In this document: positions 33,617 to 43,304 of the stretch, one piece after another
How the letters are laid out: every line of letters starts with the position of its first letter
Numbering within the stretch: the first letter of the stretch is position 1
Assembly: GCA_963576785.1 (NCBI GenBank)
Contig: OY756142.1
Location: 3,100,001-3,164,000 of the forward strand
Source of the DNA: Chlorophyllum brunneum
Lineage: Eukaryota; Basidiomycota; Agaricomycetes; Agaricales; Agaricaceae
Reading direction: 5' to 3'
Length of the DNA: 64,000 nucleotides
Notes under the pieces: generated by a model
Seen by the model: the letters and a program-made list of their open reading frames with translations, nothing else
What the model was told of the DNA's origin: nothing
Databases searched by the model: none
Program-made: the position numbers and the translations under genes

Positions 33617-34642
33617 ATGCCTTCTCAGGATCTACCTCTAGAACTCATTGAGCAGGTACTCCGCCGAGGATGCGCCATATCCACGCAGCTCTGCCTATCA
33701 CTATGCTTAGTGTCGTCCTGGACACGGCGTTTGGCACTGTCATATCTCTACTCAACAGTAACACTCGAGACCCAATCATCAATCGCCTCTTTTCGACTCG
33801 TCGCTAAAAACGAGAGCACGTGTCCGACGGTTCCTCCTGCTCGTCTCTATGTTCGTAGTTTGTGGGTAAAACCTATCTCCAATGTCGTGGTCGACGTATT
33901 CAACGCATGCCAAAATCTGGAGTATATTTCGGTTCATGAAGAGAACCTACTCTGGCTCATCAGAGCACCACTTGGGCGGAATGCAAGCTCCGAGCCTACG
34001 CTGTGGGTCGAAGAGCCTCCTGCTTCGGGCAAAAGCCTGCACCTATGGATCGCAAGGGGACGCAGCCATAAGTGGTCCCTATATCCTATCGATACGATCA
34101 CTACAACCCTTCCATCTCCCTTCCTTTCGAGAATCACACATCTTCGGCTTGACTGTTCTACAGGATATAACATCTTGAGGAACATCAAGTTTCTTGTACG
34201 GCTTGCCTACTTGGCTGTTGCTTATGATGGCTATCCATCACAAGATCTCCAAATCCTCGCCCAAGCATTGCGTACAGCCCCTGTCCGCGATATTCGCTGT
34301 GTCATGATCTTAAGGGTGGATGTCTTGACACCCGATAGACGTGCGGAGATATTGTCATGGGTGACTAGCGTGGATATCCCACAAGAAATTCACGTGTTGC
34401 CTTCGAGGTCCGGTGACCTACAAGCAGAATGGGAGGAGGAGATGAGGACTGGGGTGACTATCTGGAAGACAGTTGAGTTACAGCGTCAGAGGGACGTTTT
34501 TGGTAAATTCTCTCTGAATATTTGTGTCATACATTTACTAACGTGCGCTATCAGGCTCTGGAAGACGGTGAGAGAGGGTGTAACTGTCGAGGAATTCCGT
34601 GTGAAATGGGGGTACCATAAACGTGACAATCGGATGAAGTGA
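33617..34642 (+). CDS. F-box-like protein
   Basis: Starts MPSQDLPLELIEQVLRRG, an F-box-like helix of the kind that binds Skp1 in SCF ubiquitin ligases. A region with weak leucine repeats follows (FLSRITHLRLDCSTGYNILR), as in many agaricomycete F-box proteins, which are numerous and fast evolving. The continuous frame ends at 34642. However, GTAAAT at about 34503, a CTAAC branch-like site and CAG at about 34554 look like a real 52-nt intron; splicing it would end the protein at 34571 after FGSGRR. Which form is made is unclear. Adjacent genes give no functional clue. Confidence 0.55.
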   Translation: MPSQDLPLELIEQVLRRGCAISTQLCLSLCLVSSWTRRLALSYLYSTVTLETQSSIASFRLVAKNESTCPTVPPARLYVRSLWVKPISNVVVDVFNACQNLEYISVHEENLLWLIRAPLGRNASSEPTLWVEEPPASGKSLHLWIARGRSHKWSLYPIDTITTTLPSPFLSRITHLRLDCSTGYNILRNIKFLVRLAYLAVAYDGYPSQDLQILAQALRTAPVRDIRCVMILRVDVLTPDRRAEILSWVTSVDIPQEIHVLPSRSGDLQAEWEEEMRTGVTIWKTVELQRQRDVFGKFSLNICVIHLLTCAIRLWKTVREGVTVEEFRVKWGYHKRDNRMK

Positions 34643-34744
34643 TAGAAAGTGTGATAAGGTATTCCAATTCTTCCGGATGGTCACGGGTTTCGTCATGGGG
34701 CAGTAGAAACTAACATCGGACGGTATGTACAGAGGACACTCTCA

Positions 34745-36637
34745 CTAAGAATTACGGTGTTCGGGGAGCGCAAACTCGACGAGACCCATCTCGCCAAGAT
34801 CCCAACGTTTCACAAACTGAAGACCAGCGGACTTTCCAAGTTCGATATAATCATCCAGTCCGCGTACCTTACTGTTGAACAAGGTCATGAGAGCTATGTC
34901 GAGGTTATATTGTCGAATGCGTCCTGTGCCATAGTTGGGCAAGATTGGAGAAGGGGCCTGCTTTACTTCTGACTCATTGTCTGGCAATCTGTGCGCTCCC
35001 TGGATGATGTATTCGTCTAAGGCATTTTGGAGTAAATCTTGGACCCGTACACGTAGCAACGAAGGTGCAGACTCACAAAGCAGAACCCGGCTGGAAGGAC
35101 CCATTACCGCGCTAATATTGGACAGGATCTTGATGGCCTCATTACTGGGCCAATCATGACTGCTTGCCCATCAGGATTTTGAGCAGAATGGGTTCTAAAG
35201 GCTCACATAACGTTCTTGAGCTGAGCATCAAACAGTCAAAATCAAAAGCCGGAAGTGGGGAAGAGAAAATGGAGCTGACCAAATAGATATCGCAATTGGG
35301 GATGGGTGATTCCTTCAGGAAATCTATGGCTTTGAATTCTATTCTTCCTCCACTGACAGCTTCGGGGCACGCTTGAGGCCATACGTCATTCTTCGCTTCC
35401 TCAATACGCTCAGGCAGGTCTTGTAGCTTCAAACGTAGGTGTGGGTAGCGCTTACACAGAGGCAGAGCAATGCCACCGCGACCACCACCGACGTCATTGA
35501 TGATGGTACCATCGGATAGCTTCTCCCAAGGATAACCTAATCGGTATCGTTCAAACATGTTCCGCAACTTTTCTTCAGAAATGGTGAGATTCACCTGTCA
35601 TAAGTACTTCCGCCACGTCAGTTGCCTCAGTATTCCATCCTACCATGCCCCTCGACAAACGGGCTCCCATCTCTGGCCCCTTATCGGTGCCTTGCTGGAT
35701 ATGAGGGTTGGTGGGTTCAGCTTCGAAGTGGAGCGGTGGAGAGTTCGTACGTACACCTTCGAAGTACGTCCATAATGGATGAGGATACCCAGTGGAACGG
35801 TTGAAACAAGAATCTTGGACAGCGTACGAGTGTCCGCTTTCAGGATCGAGAAGGTTGCTCGGGAGTGAAAACACTGCTTTGGTGACATATTCTTCCGTCC
35901 TTGCATCAACATGATGAGGTGCTGCGAAGGGAGATAGATAGATAGCTTACCCAAAGAGACCCATGTCAGATAACGAGTTGGATTTAAGAAGTTGCATGCT
36001 GAGGCGATTGTTGGTGAAAATATCCTGGGAGACTAGGGAGTGTCATGCGTAAGACTCCTGGTGCAGGACACAATTTTTTGGTCGACTTGCCTTCGCGAAA
36101 AACATGGTACGAGCACAGTAACCGCAGTACCCTTCCGAGCTTTCCGTTCTCGATGCCACAGCGTTTGCTGATTTCTGAGACGTGCATCCCGGCAGGTTCT
36201 TCCAGGAGTATATCGGCGATCCCAGCCCGCAATGCCACCCCAATACTAGCCGACTCGAAAATCTGAGATAAATCATGAGTAACCCTCAACTTCGGAAAGG
36301 AATAGTAAAACTCACTCGCATGAATTTCTGAGAGGGTCGCAGGTCATTATACATGAGCCTTCGGCAAGGTTAGATGGAGAAAATGACGTACGTTGAGCAT
36401 CGTATGGCCTGGAGGAGCAACAGTTGCACAAAGCTGCATGCAAGCACCTTCCAGGGTTTGTACAGCATGTCTTACATCCTCGGGGTAGGCCAGATGATCC
36501 AGAGGATGGGCTTCTGTATCGTTGAGAGATGGAGGGTCAGGTTTTGTTTTGTTGGCCTGATGGTACGATTCGATGGTACTCGCGGCGCTGGAGATGAGAG
36601 AAACCAGAGTAGAAATCTCGCTTGGAATCGTGGACAT
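34745..36637 (-). CDS. O-methyltransferase, OMT1-like lineage (OMT3)
   Basis: Class II O-methyltransferase close to OMT4 and OMT5. Starts MSTIPSEISTLVSLISSAAS. The winged-helix part reads GIADILLEEPAGMHVSEISK, the SAM loop INDVGGGRGGIALPLCKRYP, the catalytic His is in HDWPSNEA, and the C-terminal part contains PILPNYGTGRIRQYNLDIAL, ending LPEHRNS. Micro-exons: 12 nt at 36316-36327 (KFMR) and 14 nt at 35207-35220 (LKNVI). The frame seen just before YPWEKL is an intron (donor GTGAAT), not protein, as comparison with OMT4 and OMT5 shows. All inspected joins keep frame. TATA box 56 bp upstream. Likely functional; substrate unknown. Confidence 0.85.
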
Positions 36638-36692
36638 CCTGGAAGTTAGATGAGGTGGGATGAGTAACTTCTAAGCAGACTTGCATCCGAGG

Positions 36693-36699
36693 ATTTATA
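36693..36699 (-). promoter_or_regulatory. TATA box of OMT3
   Basis: ATTTATA on the plus strand (TATAAAT reading with the gene), about 56 bp upstream of the ATG. The same element, in the context GGATTTATAGGA, occurs before OMT4, OMT5 and OMT5'. Confidence 0.7.
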
Positions 36700-37378
36700 G
36701 GAGAGTCATTAGTATCGACCCGAGATCCGTGGTTCGTCTGCTGGTCCTGAACGCTTTCGGGTTGTCGAATAACCTGGTCCTCGCCCACCAAGCTGGGGCG
36801 TTCATTCGACCCAAATTCACGGATTCAACTTTCAGGCACATGAATTAATATAACAGCGGAAACGGTTCTGCAATGTCTCATCAGAAGATCTGCCTCAGGG
36901 TTCTAGTCAATACAAGTCTGTTTATGATGGACAGTCAGAGGGTAACGTAGGGGGATGGGTACCATGGGCATTGACGTTGAGAATGCTATTTTACACAAAT
37001 AATTATTCTCTTTTGCGCTCTTCTTAGGATGCCCCCCGGTTGACAACTTTCAGACAGATCACCTGCAGCAAGTGGCGTTGGTTCATTACATTGTACTGAA
37101 TCGTTCTCGTAACCAGGAAGATCAAGGTTGAGGCAGTGTTGTCATCGTACCGTCGTCTGTGCTCATTCATTGCAGGTCAGATACCGAGATTCGCACAGGT
37201 GTGGCGCATGCCGGGAGTTGGGAGAGTGAAGCACCACATGCTTTTGACGCCCATCTCCGCAAGTCAGTGGTATGTCAGCACCTTGAATATAGGGCCGAGA
37301 TGGTTCTAGGTAGTCATGGGTTTATGATCGGCAAATAGAAAAATAACGTATCATGATAACGATACGCAAAAGAAAATT
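36700..37378. other. OMT3 upstream and OMT4 downstream region
   Basis: Contains the promoter-distal part of OMT3 and the 3' flank of OMT4. No open frame with recognisable protein. Confidence 0.5.
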
Positions 37379-39238
37379 CTATGACTGAGAACCACGATGT
37401 TCGGGCAGCTCAAACTCGACGAGGCCCATCTCTCCAAGATCCCAAAGTTTCACAAACTGGAGAACTGCGGACCTTCCAAGTTCGATATAGTCATCCAGTC
37501 CGCGTGCCTTGCTGTGGAACAAGGTCATGAAGGCTATGTCGAGGCTGTATTGACGAATGCGTCCCGTGCCATAATTGGGCAAGACTGGAGAAGGGGCCTG
37601 CTCGATTTTTGACTCAATGTCTGGTAATCTGTGAGCTCTCTGGATGATGTATTCATCTAAGCATTTTACAATTAATTTTGGGTCTATATTTCATCCGTGT
37701 AGCGACAGAGGCGCGAACTCACAAAGCAGAACCCAGCTGGAGGGAGCCATTACCGAGCTTATATTGGAGGGGATCTTGATGGCCTCCTCGTCGGGCCAAT
37801 CATGACTACTTACCTATTAGGAACCTGACAAGAATGACCTCTGGAAGACTTACATGATGTTCTTGAGTTGGGTATCACAAGTCAGAATCAAGGACTACAG
37901 AGGGGGGGAACATGGCTGACAAGGTAGATATCACAATTGGAGATAGGTGATTCCTTCAGGAAATCAATGGCTTTGAATTCGATCCTTCCTCCGGCGATGG
38001 CTTCAGGACATGCTTGAGGCCATACCTCATTCTTCGCCTCCTCAATACGTTCAGGCAGGTCTTGCAACTTCAAACGTAGGCGTGGATAGCCCTTACAGAG
38101 AGGCAGAGAGATACTACCGATGCCACCGCCGACGTCATTAATGGTAGTACCATCCGATAGCTTCTCCCAAGGATAATCTGACGGATATCACTCAACAATT
38201 CGCCCTCGGTAGCAGTGAGATTCACCTATAAAAAGCACTTCGGCCGCATCTGTCACCTCAGTATTCCATCCTGCCATGCCCCTCCCAAAACGAGCTCCGC
38301 TCTCAGCGCCCCTAGGTTCATCTTTCTGTATGTGTCTATTTAACTCGGTTGCGAGGGGAAGCAGTGGGAAGATCGCACGTACACCTTCGAAGTAGATCCA
38401 CAAAGGGAGGGGATATCCACTAGTTCTGTTGAAGCAAGAATCCTGCACGGCGTACGAGTGTCCGCTGTCAGGATCGTTAGCCAATGAAAATACTCCTTTC
38501 GTGATATATTCTTCCGAACTGGCACCAACAAGATGAAGTACTGCGAGTAGGGATAGATAAAGAACTTACCAAAGGAACCCCATATCAGACAACGGACTCG
38601 ATTTAAGGAGTTGCATACTGATGCGATTATTGGCGAACACGTCCCGGGAGACTAGGGAGCATCATAATAAGGCTCCTGGCGTAAGACATATCTTAGGGTC
38701 GGCTTGCCTTCACGGAAAATATGAGACGAGCAGAGCAGGCGCATTACCCTTCCGAGCTTTCCGTGTTCGATGCCGCAACGTTTACTGATTTCTGTGACGT
38801 GCATTCTAGAAGGTCGATCCGAGAGTAGGTCCGCAACGCCACCCCGTAACGCCACCCCAATACTGGCTGACTCAAAAATCTGAGATAAATCATTATTGAC
38901 GCTCAACTCCGAAAACGAAAAAACGCACTCGCATGTAACTCTGGGAGGACCATGGTCCGTGAATAAATGGGTAGATTTAGAGAGAGCGGAAGACGTACGT
39001 TAAGCATGGTATGGCCGGGACGGGTGACAGCTGCGCAAAGCTGCACGCAAGCGCCTTCTAGAGCTTGCACAGCATGCCTAACATCCAAAGGGTAGGTCGT
39101 ACGCTCCGGGGGATGAGGTTCTGTTCCGTCGAGAGACGGAACATGTATTTGATTAGTTTTATGATGCGACTCGATGGTACTCGCAGCGCTGGTGATAATG
39201 GAAACCAGAGTCGAGACCTCGCTTGGGACCGGGGACAT
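37379..39238 (-). CDS. O-methyltransferase, OMT1-like lineage (OMT4), possibly impaired
   Basis: Same plan as OMT3. Starts MSPVPSEVSTLVSIITSAAS. The SAM loop is INDVGGGIGSISLPLCKGYP, the catalytic His lies in HDWPDEEAIKI, and the C-terminus ends LPEHRGSQS. The 12-nt micro-exon is at 38929-38940 (SYMR). The intron before YPWEKL is 10 bp shorter than in OMT3, which is harmless. The acceptor of the 14-nt micro-exon has changed from AG to AA (position 37868, C to T on the plus strand). The next AG, 6 nt further in, would drop two residues but keep the frame into NIIHDW. The enzyme could therefore be made two residues shorter, or splicing may fail. It is the left partner of duplicated module A. 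Confidence 0.75.
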
Positions 39239-39290
39239 CTTGGGCAGAGAAAGCGGAACGGCTAACTCGTAAGCAGGCTTCCATCTGACG

Positions 39291-39297
39291 ATTTATA
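39291..39297 (-). promoter_or_regulatory. TATA box of OMT4
   Basis: ATTTATA on the plus strand, about 53 bp upstream of the OMT4 ATG, in the same conserved context as in the other OMT genes. Confidence 0.7.
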
Positions 39298-40047
39298 GGA
39301 AGATCCCCTCATGATCTGGGTATCTGAGATGCGTGGTGCATCCGTTGGTCTGCGACCGCTTCTGTCGACCATCCCTGGGCCGGTCCTCAGCAGCTGGGAA
39401 AGTACGTCGAATTCGGTTCTCGGGTTTGACCTCTGTGCGCATGAATCAATGGGGGTTGTGGTCCATTGCGAGAAAAGATCCGCTACAAGGGTCTGGTAAA
39501 TATTGTTGATGACCGGGACCCTTTACTGCTCGAAAAGTATTACCGGAATAGCTGTTACGGAATATGGAAGAGTACCGTGAGAAAGTCCGCATGACCTTCG
39601 CACCAAGTCAGGATCTTGGCGCTTTGGTTCCCCGTTCGATGGCACCAATTTCTTTCTCTGAACCTCCACCATCTCAACAGCCCCAAACAGAAACGCTATC
39701 GGGAACAGGAAAATTTTCTGAAAATGACGTTATTATTAGATCCCCCACTACCACTCAGACCACCTCTAGAATACCCATTGTTTCCTTGGACGTCGACTTT
39801 GTGACGGATACCATTGCTGCAAGGCTAGCGACGAGTCTACTGGGCCATGTCCTGTATCTCAAGAACCAAATACCTCTGTCTGTATTCTCTTTCCGGACTG
39901 GATCTCTCTTGTTGAACTCGGACAATTGCTAGGCCCATTGTTCAATTAGGACGGGTGTCGAGTCGAAAGGTGTGGTCTTCACTTAATCCTGTGTAAAAAT
40001 CGGAATACAAATGTAGTTTGGGGTAGAATAACACAAAAGCCGCAAAG

Positions 40048-41023
40048 ATGAAAGCAGAACTGTTGTCTTCTGTTGACACCCTTACCTCCCACCTTGTGAC
40101 GACGTTCTCGGCTCTTTCCACTGCTCTTGCTAAGAGCTCGTCTTCCGAAAGTGCAAGCATTAGTCGTGTTTATATTGCTATACTTGTTGGCCCGAGTTTA
40201 GGAACAGCAAAATCGAAGGTGATCTATGGTGTAGATAGTTTCGCAATACGTGTCTGGGGTACTCGAGATGATGAACATCATGCGGATGAAGACGAGGGAG
40301 ATGATAGTGGAGAGGAGCGCCCTGAGGATAGTGAGGATGATGAATCCGATGAAGGTGCATGTTCTGAAGGGACTGGTACAGAAGACGACGTGTCTGATGA
40401 CGATGTAGAGAGCATTGAAGGTGCTAGGGGTGTGCAGGAAGGGAAGGTAGAAGAACAGCCTGAAGAGGAGTCAACAGAGGAGGAAAACGATCAGGCAGGG
40501 AAGAAAAAGGAGAACACCATGCAATATCATCATCACCAGCTCTCGCCTTCGCCGCATCAATCTTACGCTGAGGAACAACGGTTTCTTCAAGCTGCTGATC
40601 GTATGCTTGCACGCGCCCTCGCATCCGCAGATGCAGAAGGGCGTGGGATCTCTAACGAAATGTGTAAATTTATTTTCTCTGCTAACAGCGTAATCTCTCT
40701 TTACTAATCGGGTTCTCCCAGCTCCATCTCAAATATATATTCTGATACGTGCTCCAAGGCGATTTGTACACTCCGCCTGGGTGCCTCGTCAGAATCTTAC
40801 GAATCAAATGGAGGCCACTTGGTCAGACTTCATTGATGAATCGTGGCGTGTGAACGACGGTCTATCCCCAAAGAAGAAGAAACCAGTCGAAGGGGTATGG
40901 GTGACAGCCCGGGGTGGTCTTCGGGGCCCGAAGGCCTCAAGTGAGAGTGTGGCTGTCCAGGAAGATGATGAGATGATATGGTGGAGTTGGGATGGCAAAC
41001 TCGTTGGGTTCTCAGATTGGTAG
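40048..41023 (+). CDS. acidic hypothetical protein, head-to-head with OMT4
   Basis: Two exons. Exon 1 starts MKAELLSSVDTLTSHLVTTF and holds a strongly acidic middle (EGDDSGEERPEDSEDDESDE) followed by a Gln/His stretch and the helix EEQRFLQAADRMLARALASA. Splicing at ATGT/GTAAAT joins it to exon 2, PSQIYILIRAPRRFVHSAWV, which ends with DEMIWWSWDGKLVGFSDW. About 305 residues. The C-terminal part has a small-domain look with repeated Trp. This is the only one of three copies that stays open; copies in modules B and C are broken. No known family; an acidic nuclear or regulatory protein is one guess. Confidence 0.6.
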
Positions 41024-41220
41024 AACATCATTTATTAGTGAAAGTATCGGTGACTTATGACAAACCAGTCTATCCATGACGGTGTATTTTTGCGTGTTCA
41101 GATTACAAGTCGTGATTGCTTACAATACGAGATACCTTGCTAAGTGCAAATTATATGATTGCTGGGTGAATGTACAAGTCAAAGCATCATTATGAGAGTG
41201 GCAGTAACATGACAAATTCA

Positions 41221-41400
41221 TTGCGGCACCCAGGCTGGATGCCAACGGGGAATCTTGGTCCTAACCCATTACCTTCCCTGAATCCATCCGTCGAAATCCT
41301 GGCATGCTCATTCACTTCTGTTCTTTCCTCCTGCCTCCTGCTATGCCTAACCCCAAAACCCTGGTTCTCTCCCTTCCTCTCTTGTAGGAGGCTGTTAGAA
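41221..41400 (-). pseudogene. 3' tail of membrane-protein gene (module A)
   Basis: Reverse-strand sequence matching the end of the gene at 49339-51754: EERTEVNEHARISTDGFREG continuing NGLGPRFP, against EERTEVREHRSISIQDGFRE in the full gene. Nothing upstream of this tail is present, so it is a passenger fragment carried by the duplication. Confidence 0.75.
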
Positions 41401-41535
41401 TATCAAACCGTGGATTGTACACGCCCTGAGTCTTTTATTGTTCGCTACGTACAAATACAATCAGTTTAGTTTATTTGAACCTGCTCATACACTCCCAAAT
41501 CCCATCATTGTTGCCCGTTTTTGAGTCCCTTCAAC

Positions 41536-41700
41536 ATGGGGTTAGGCATGGCAGGAGGTGGGAGGAAAGAACAGAAGTGCATGAGCATCGTAGTATTTCG
41601 ATCCAGGATGGATTCAGAGAAGGCAATGGGTTGGGACTCAGGTTCCCTATCATTTCGACGCCTATTCGGCGCAGTAATCCTCAGTCTGGTCATTCTTATT
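41536..41700 (+). pseudogene. 3' tail of membrane-protein gene (module B)
   Basis: Plus-strand fragment GVRHGRRWEERTEVHEHRSI, then SIQDGFREGNGLGLRFPIIS, nearly the same as the C-terminus of the full gene at 49339-51754. Inverted relative to the fragment at 41221-41400. Confidence 0.8.
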
Positions 41701-41861
41701 CTTATTCTTGTAATGATCCTTTGATTTCGGACCAACTATCGTATCATTTGTACCGAGCTATCTTAGTTCGGGTATCGAGGACAACTCGCTATTCCGAACA
41801 CGCGGAAATGCTCTGTGAATAGACTACTTTTTCATAATTGACCGTCACTTTCACCGGGTAA

Positions 41862-42650
41862 ATGACGTTCTACCAATCCCTGAGCCAATGTACCTACCAT
41901 CTTACCTCCACCATATCATCTCATCTTCCTCCCCGACAGCCACTGCATCACTTAAAATTGTTGGGTCTTGGTGGCCGCCCCGGGTTGTCACGTACGCTTC
42001 GACCAGTTTCTTCTTCTTCGGGTATAGGTCGTCGTTTGGGCCACACGATTGATTAACGAGGTCCGTCAGAGTGGCCTCCATTTAGTTCGTAAGATACTGA
42101 CGAAGCACGCAAGTGGGGTGTGCAAATAGCCTTGGAGCACGTATCGGGATATATTTTTGAGAGGGAGGTGGATAACCCTAACCGGCTAGTAAAGAATCTG
42201 TACGCTGCTAGAAGAGATGATATGCTTACACACGTCGTGAGAGATCCCTTACCCTACCCGCACCCGCGGATACGAGTGCGCGCGCCAGTGTTCAGTCGGC
42301 GCTGGGGGGTTTGTTGCTCCCCGGCGTAGTATTGGTGTGGTGAAGTGGGGGTTAATGATGATATTGCGCAGTTGTTCTGCTGTTTGTCTCCTGCTTGATC
42401 GTGTTCCGCTTCTCCTCTCGACTCTTCGTCCGGCTGTTCTTCTAATTTCCCTTCCAGTTCATCCCTAGTACTTTCCTCGCTCTCTCCATCGGCATCTCAT
42501 ATGATGTATTCTGAACCGTGCGTCATCACCGGATTCACAGTCCTCACTATCTTCGGAGCACTCCTCTCCACTATCATCTCCGTCGTCTTCGTCCGTATGT
42601 GGTTGGTCATCTCGAGTGCCCGAAACACGTATTGCAAAATTATCTTTGTA
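41862..42650 (-). pseudogene. broken acidic-protein gene (module B)
   Basis: The reverse strand matches both the C-terminal exon (around 41900-42080) and the acidic middle (around 42400-42590) of the gene at 40048, but frames are interrupted and the exon 1 / exon 2 context is rearranged. No continuous reading frame remains. Confidence 0.7.
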
Positions 42651-43245
42651 TTCTTACTTCTATGCGGGATTATGTGAAGACCATAGCTTTCGGTTCGACA
42701 TCCATAATTGAACGATGGGGGTGCGAGTTCAACAGAAAAGATCTGTTCTGAAGAGAGAAGCCAGACGGAGGTTTTTGGTCCTTGAGATACAAAGCATGGC
42801 CTATTAGACTAGTAGCTAGTGGTGCACCAATAGGACTTCGGCATCCGAAAAAAAACAACGGGTATTCTCGAGGTGCCCAGAGGAGGTTCAGGAACTTGAA
42901 TGAATCAGAGTGAGTCACGCGGATTCTCCCACGGCTCATCTAGTTAAACAATCGGTATTAGGCATTCCTATTTCGCTTCGACAATTGCGTTAACGTGCAC
43001 CGCAGCGGAAATTTTTTGGAGGACTCCACCACCAGTAAACCAGTGTCTACCAGACCGGAGAATGTGCCACAGCCCCTTTCGCTGTCCCACCCGTTCTAGC
43101 GTCGAACCCGAGAATTTAAACTTTAACAAATGCTTACTGGTCATGACACCGTATCTGAAGACCAGTTTGGGCGACGGCCCGAGGACTGGTAGCAAGCCAA
43201 CGGATTCACCATGGATCTCAGATACCTAGATGGGGGCGAATTTCC

Positions 43246-43252
43246 TATAAAT
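43246..43252 (+). promoter_or_regulatory. TATA box of OMT5
   Basis: TATAAAT, 53 bp before the residues of the ATG at 43305, with the conserved context TCCTATAAATCCTCG. The mirror copy is at 47738-47744. Confidence 0.75.
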
Positions 43253-43304
43253 CCTCGAATTCAAGCGGACTTTCAGACTAACCATTCTACCCTCTCTTTC
43301 CACC

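Larger units (their letters stand above)
39560..41400 (+). repeat. module A: duplicated acidic-protein unit
   Basis: One of three copies of a ~1.4-1.8 kb unit lying head-to-head with an OMT. It carries upstream sequence (GAACCTCCACCATC near 39661), the acidic-protein gene, and a fragment of a convergent membrane-protein gene. Module B (41500-42950) is an inverted copy; module C (48080-49520) is a direct copy. Confidence 0.8.
41500..42950 (-). repeat. module B: inverted copy of the acidic-protein unit
   Basis: Inverted relative to module A with an axis near 41440, and head-to-head with OMT5. The outer end (42670-42940, reverse strand) matches module A near 39780-39930 (LATSLIGHALYLKDQ against LATSLLGHVLYLKNQ). 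Confidence 0.8.

Noticed and set aside
38165..38225. A 10-bp deletion in OMT4 compared with OMT3, first read as a frameshift
   Set aside because: Comparison with OMT3 and OMT5 shows the segment is an intron (donor GTGAAT, acceptor CAG before ATTATCC), so its length does not affect the protein.
39564..39932. 122-codon frame upstream of the acidic gene in module A
   Set aside because: Modules B and C keep some similarity but not the frame; it is more likely promoter or 5' UTR, though an extra exon is not excluded.
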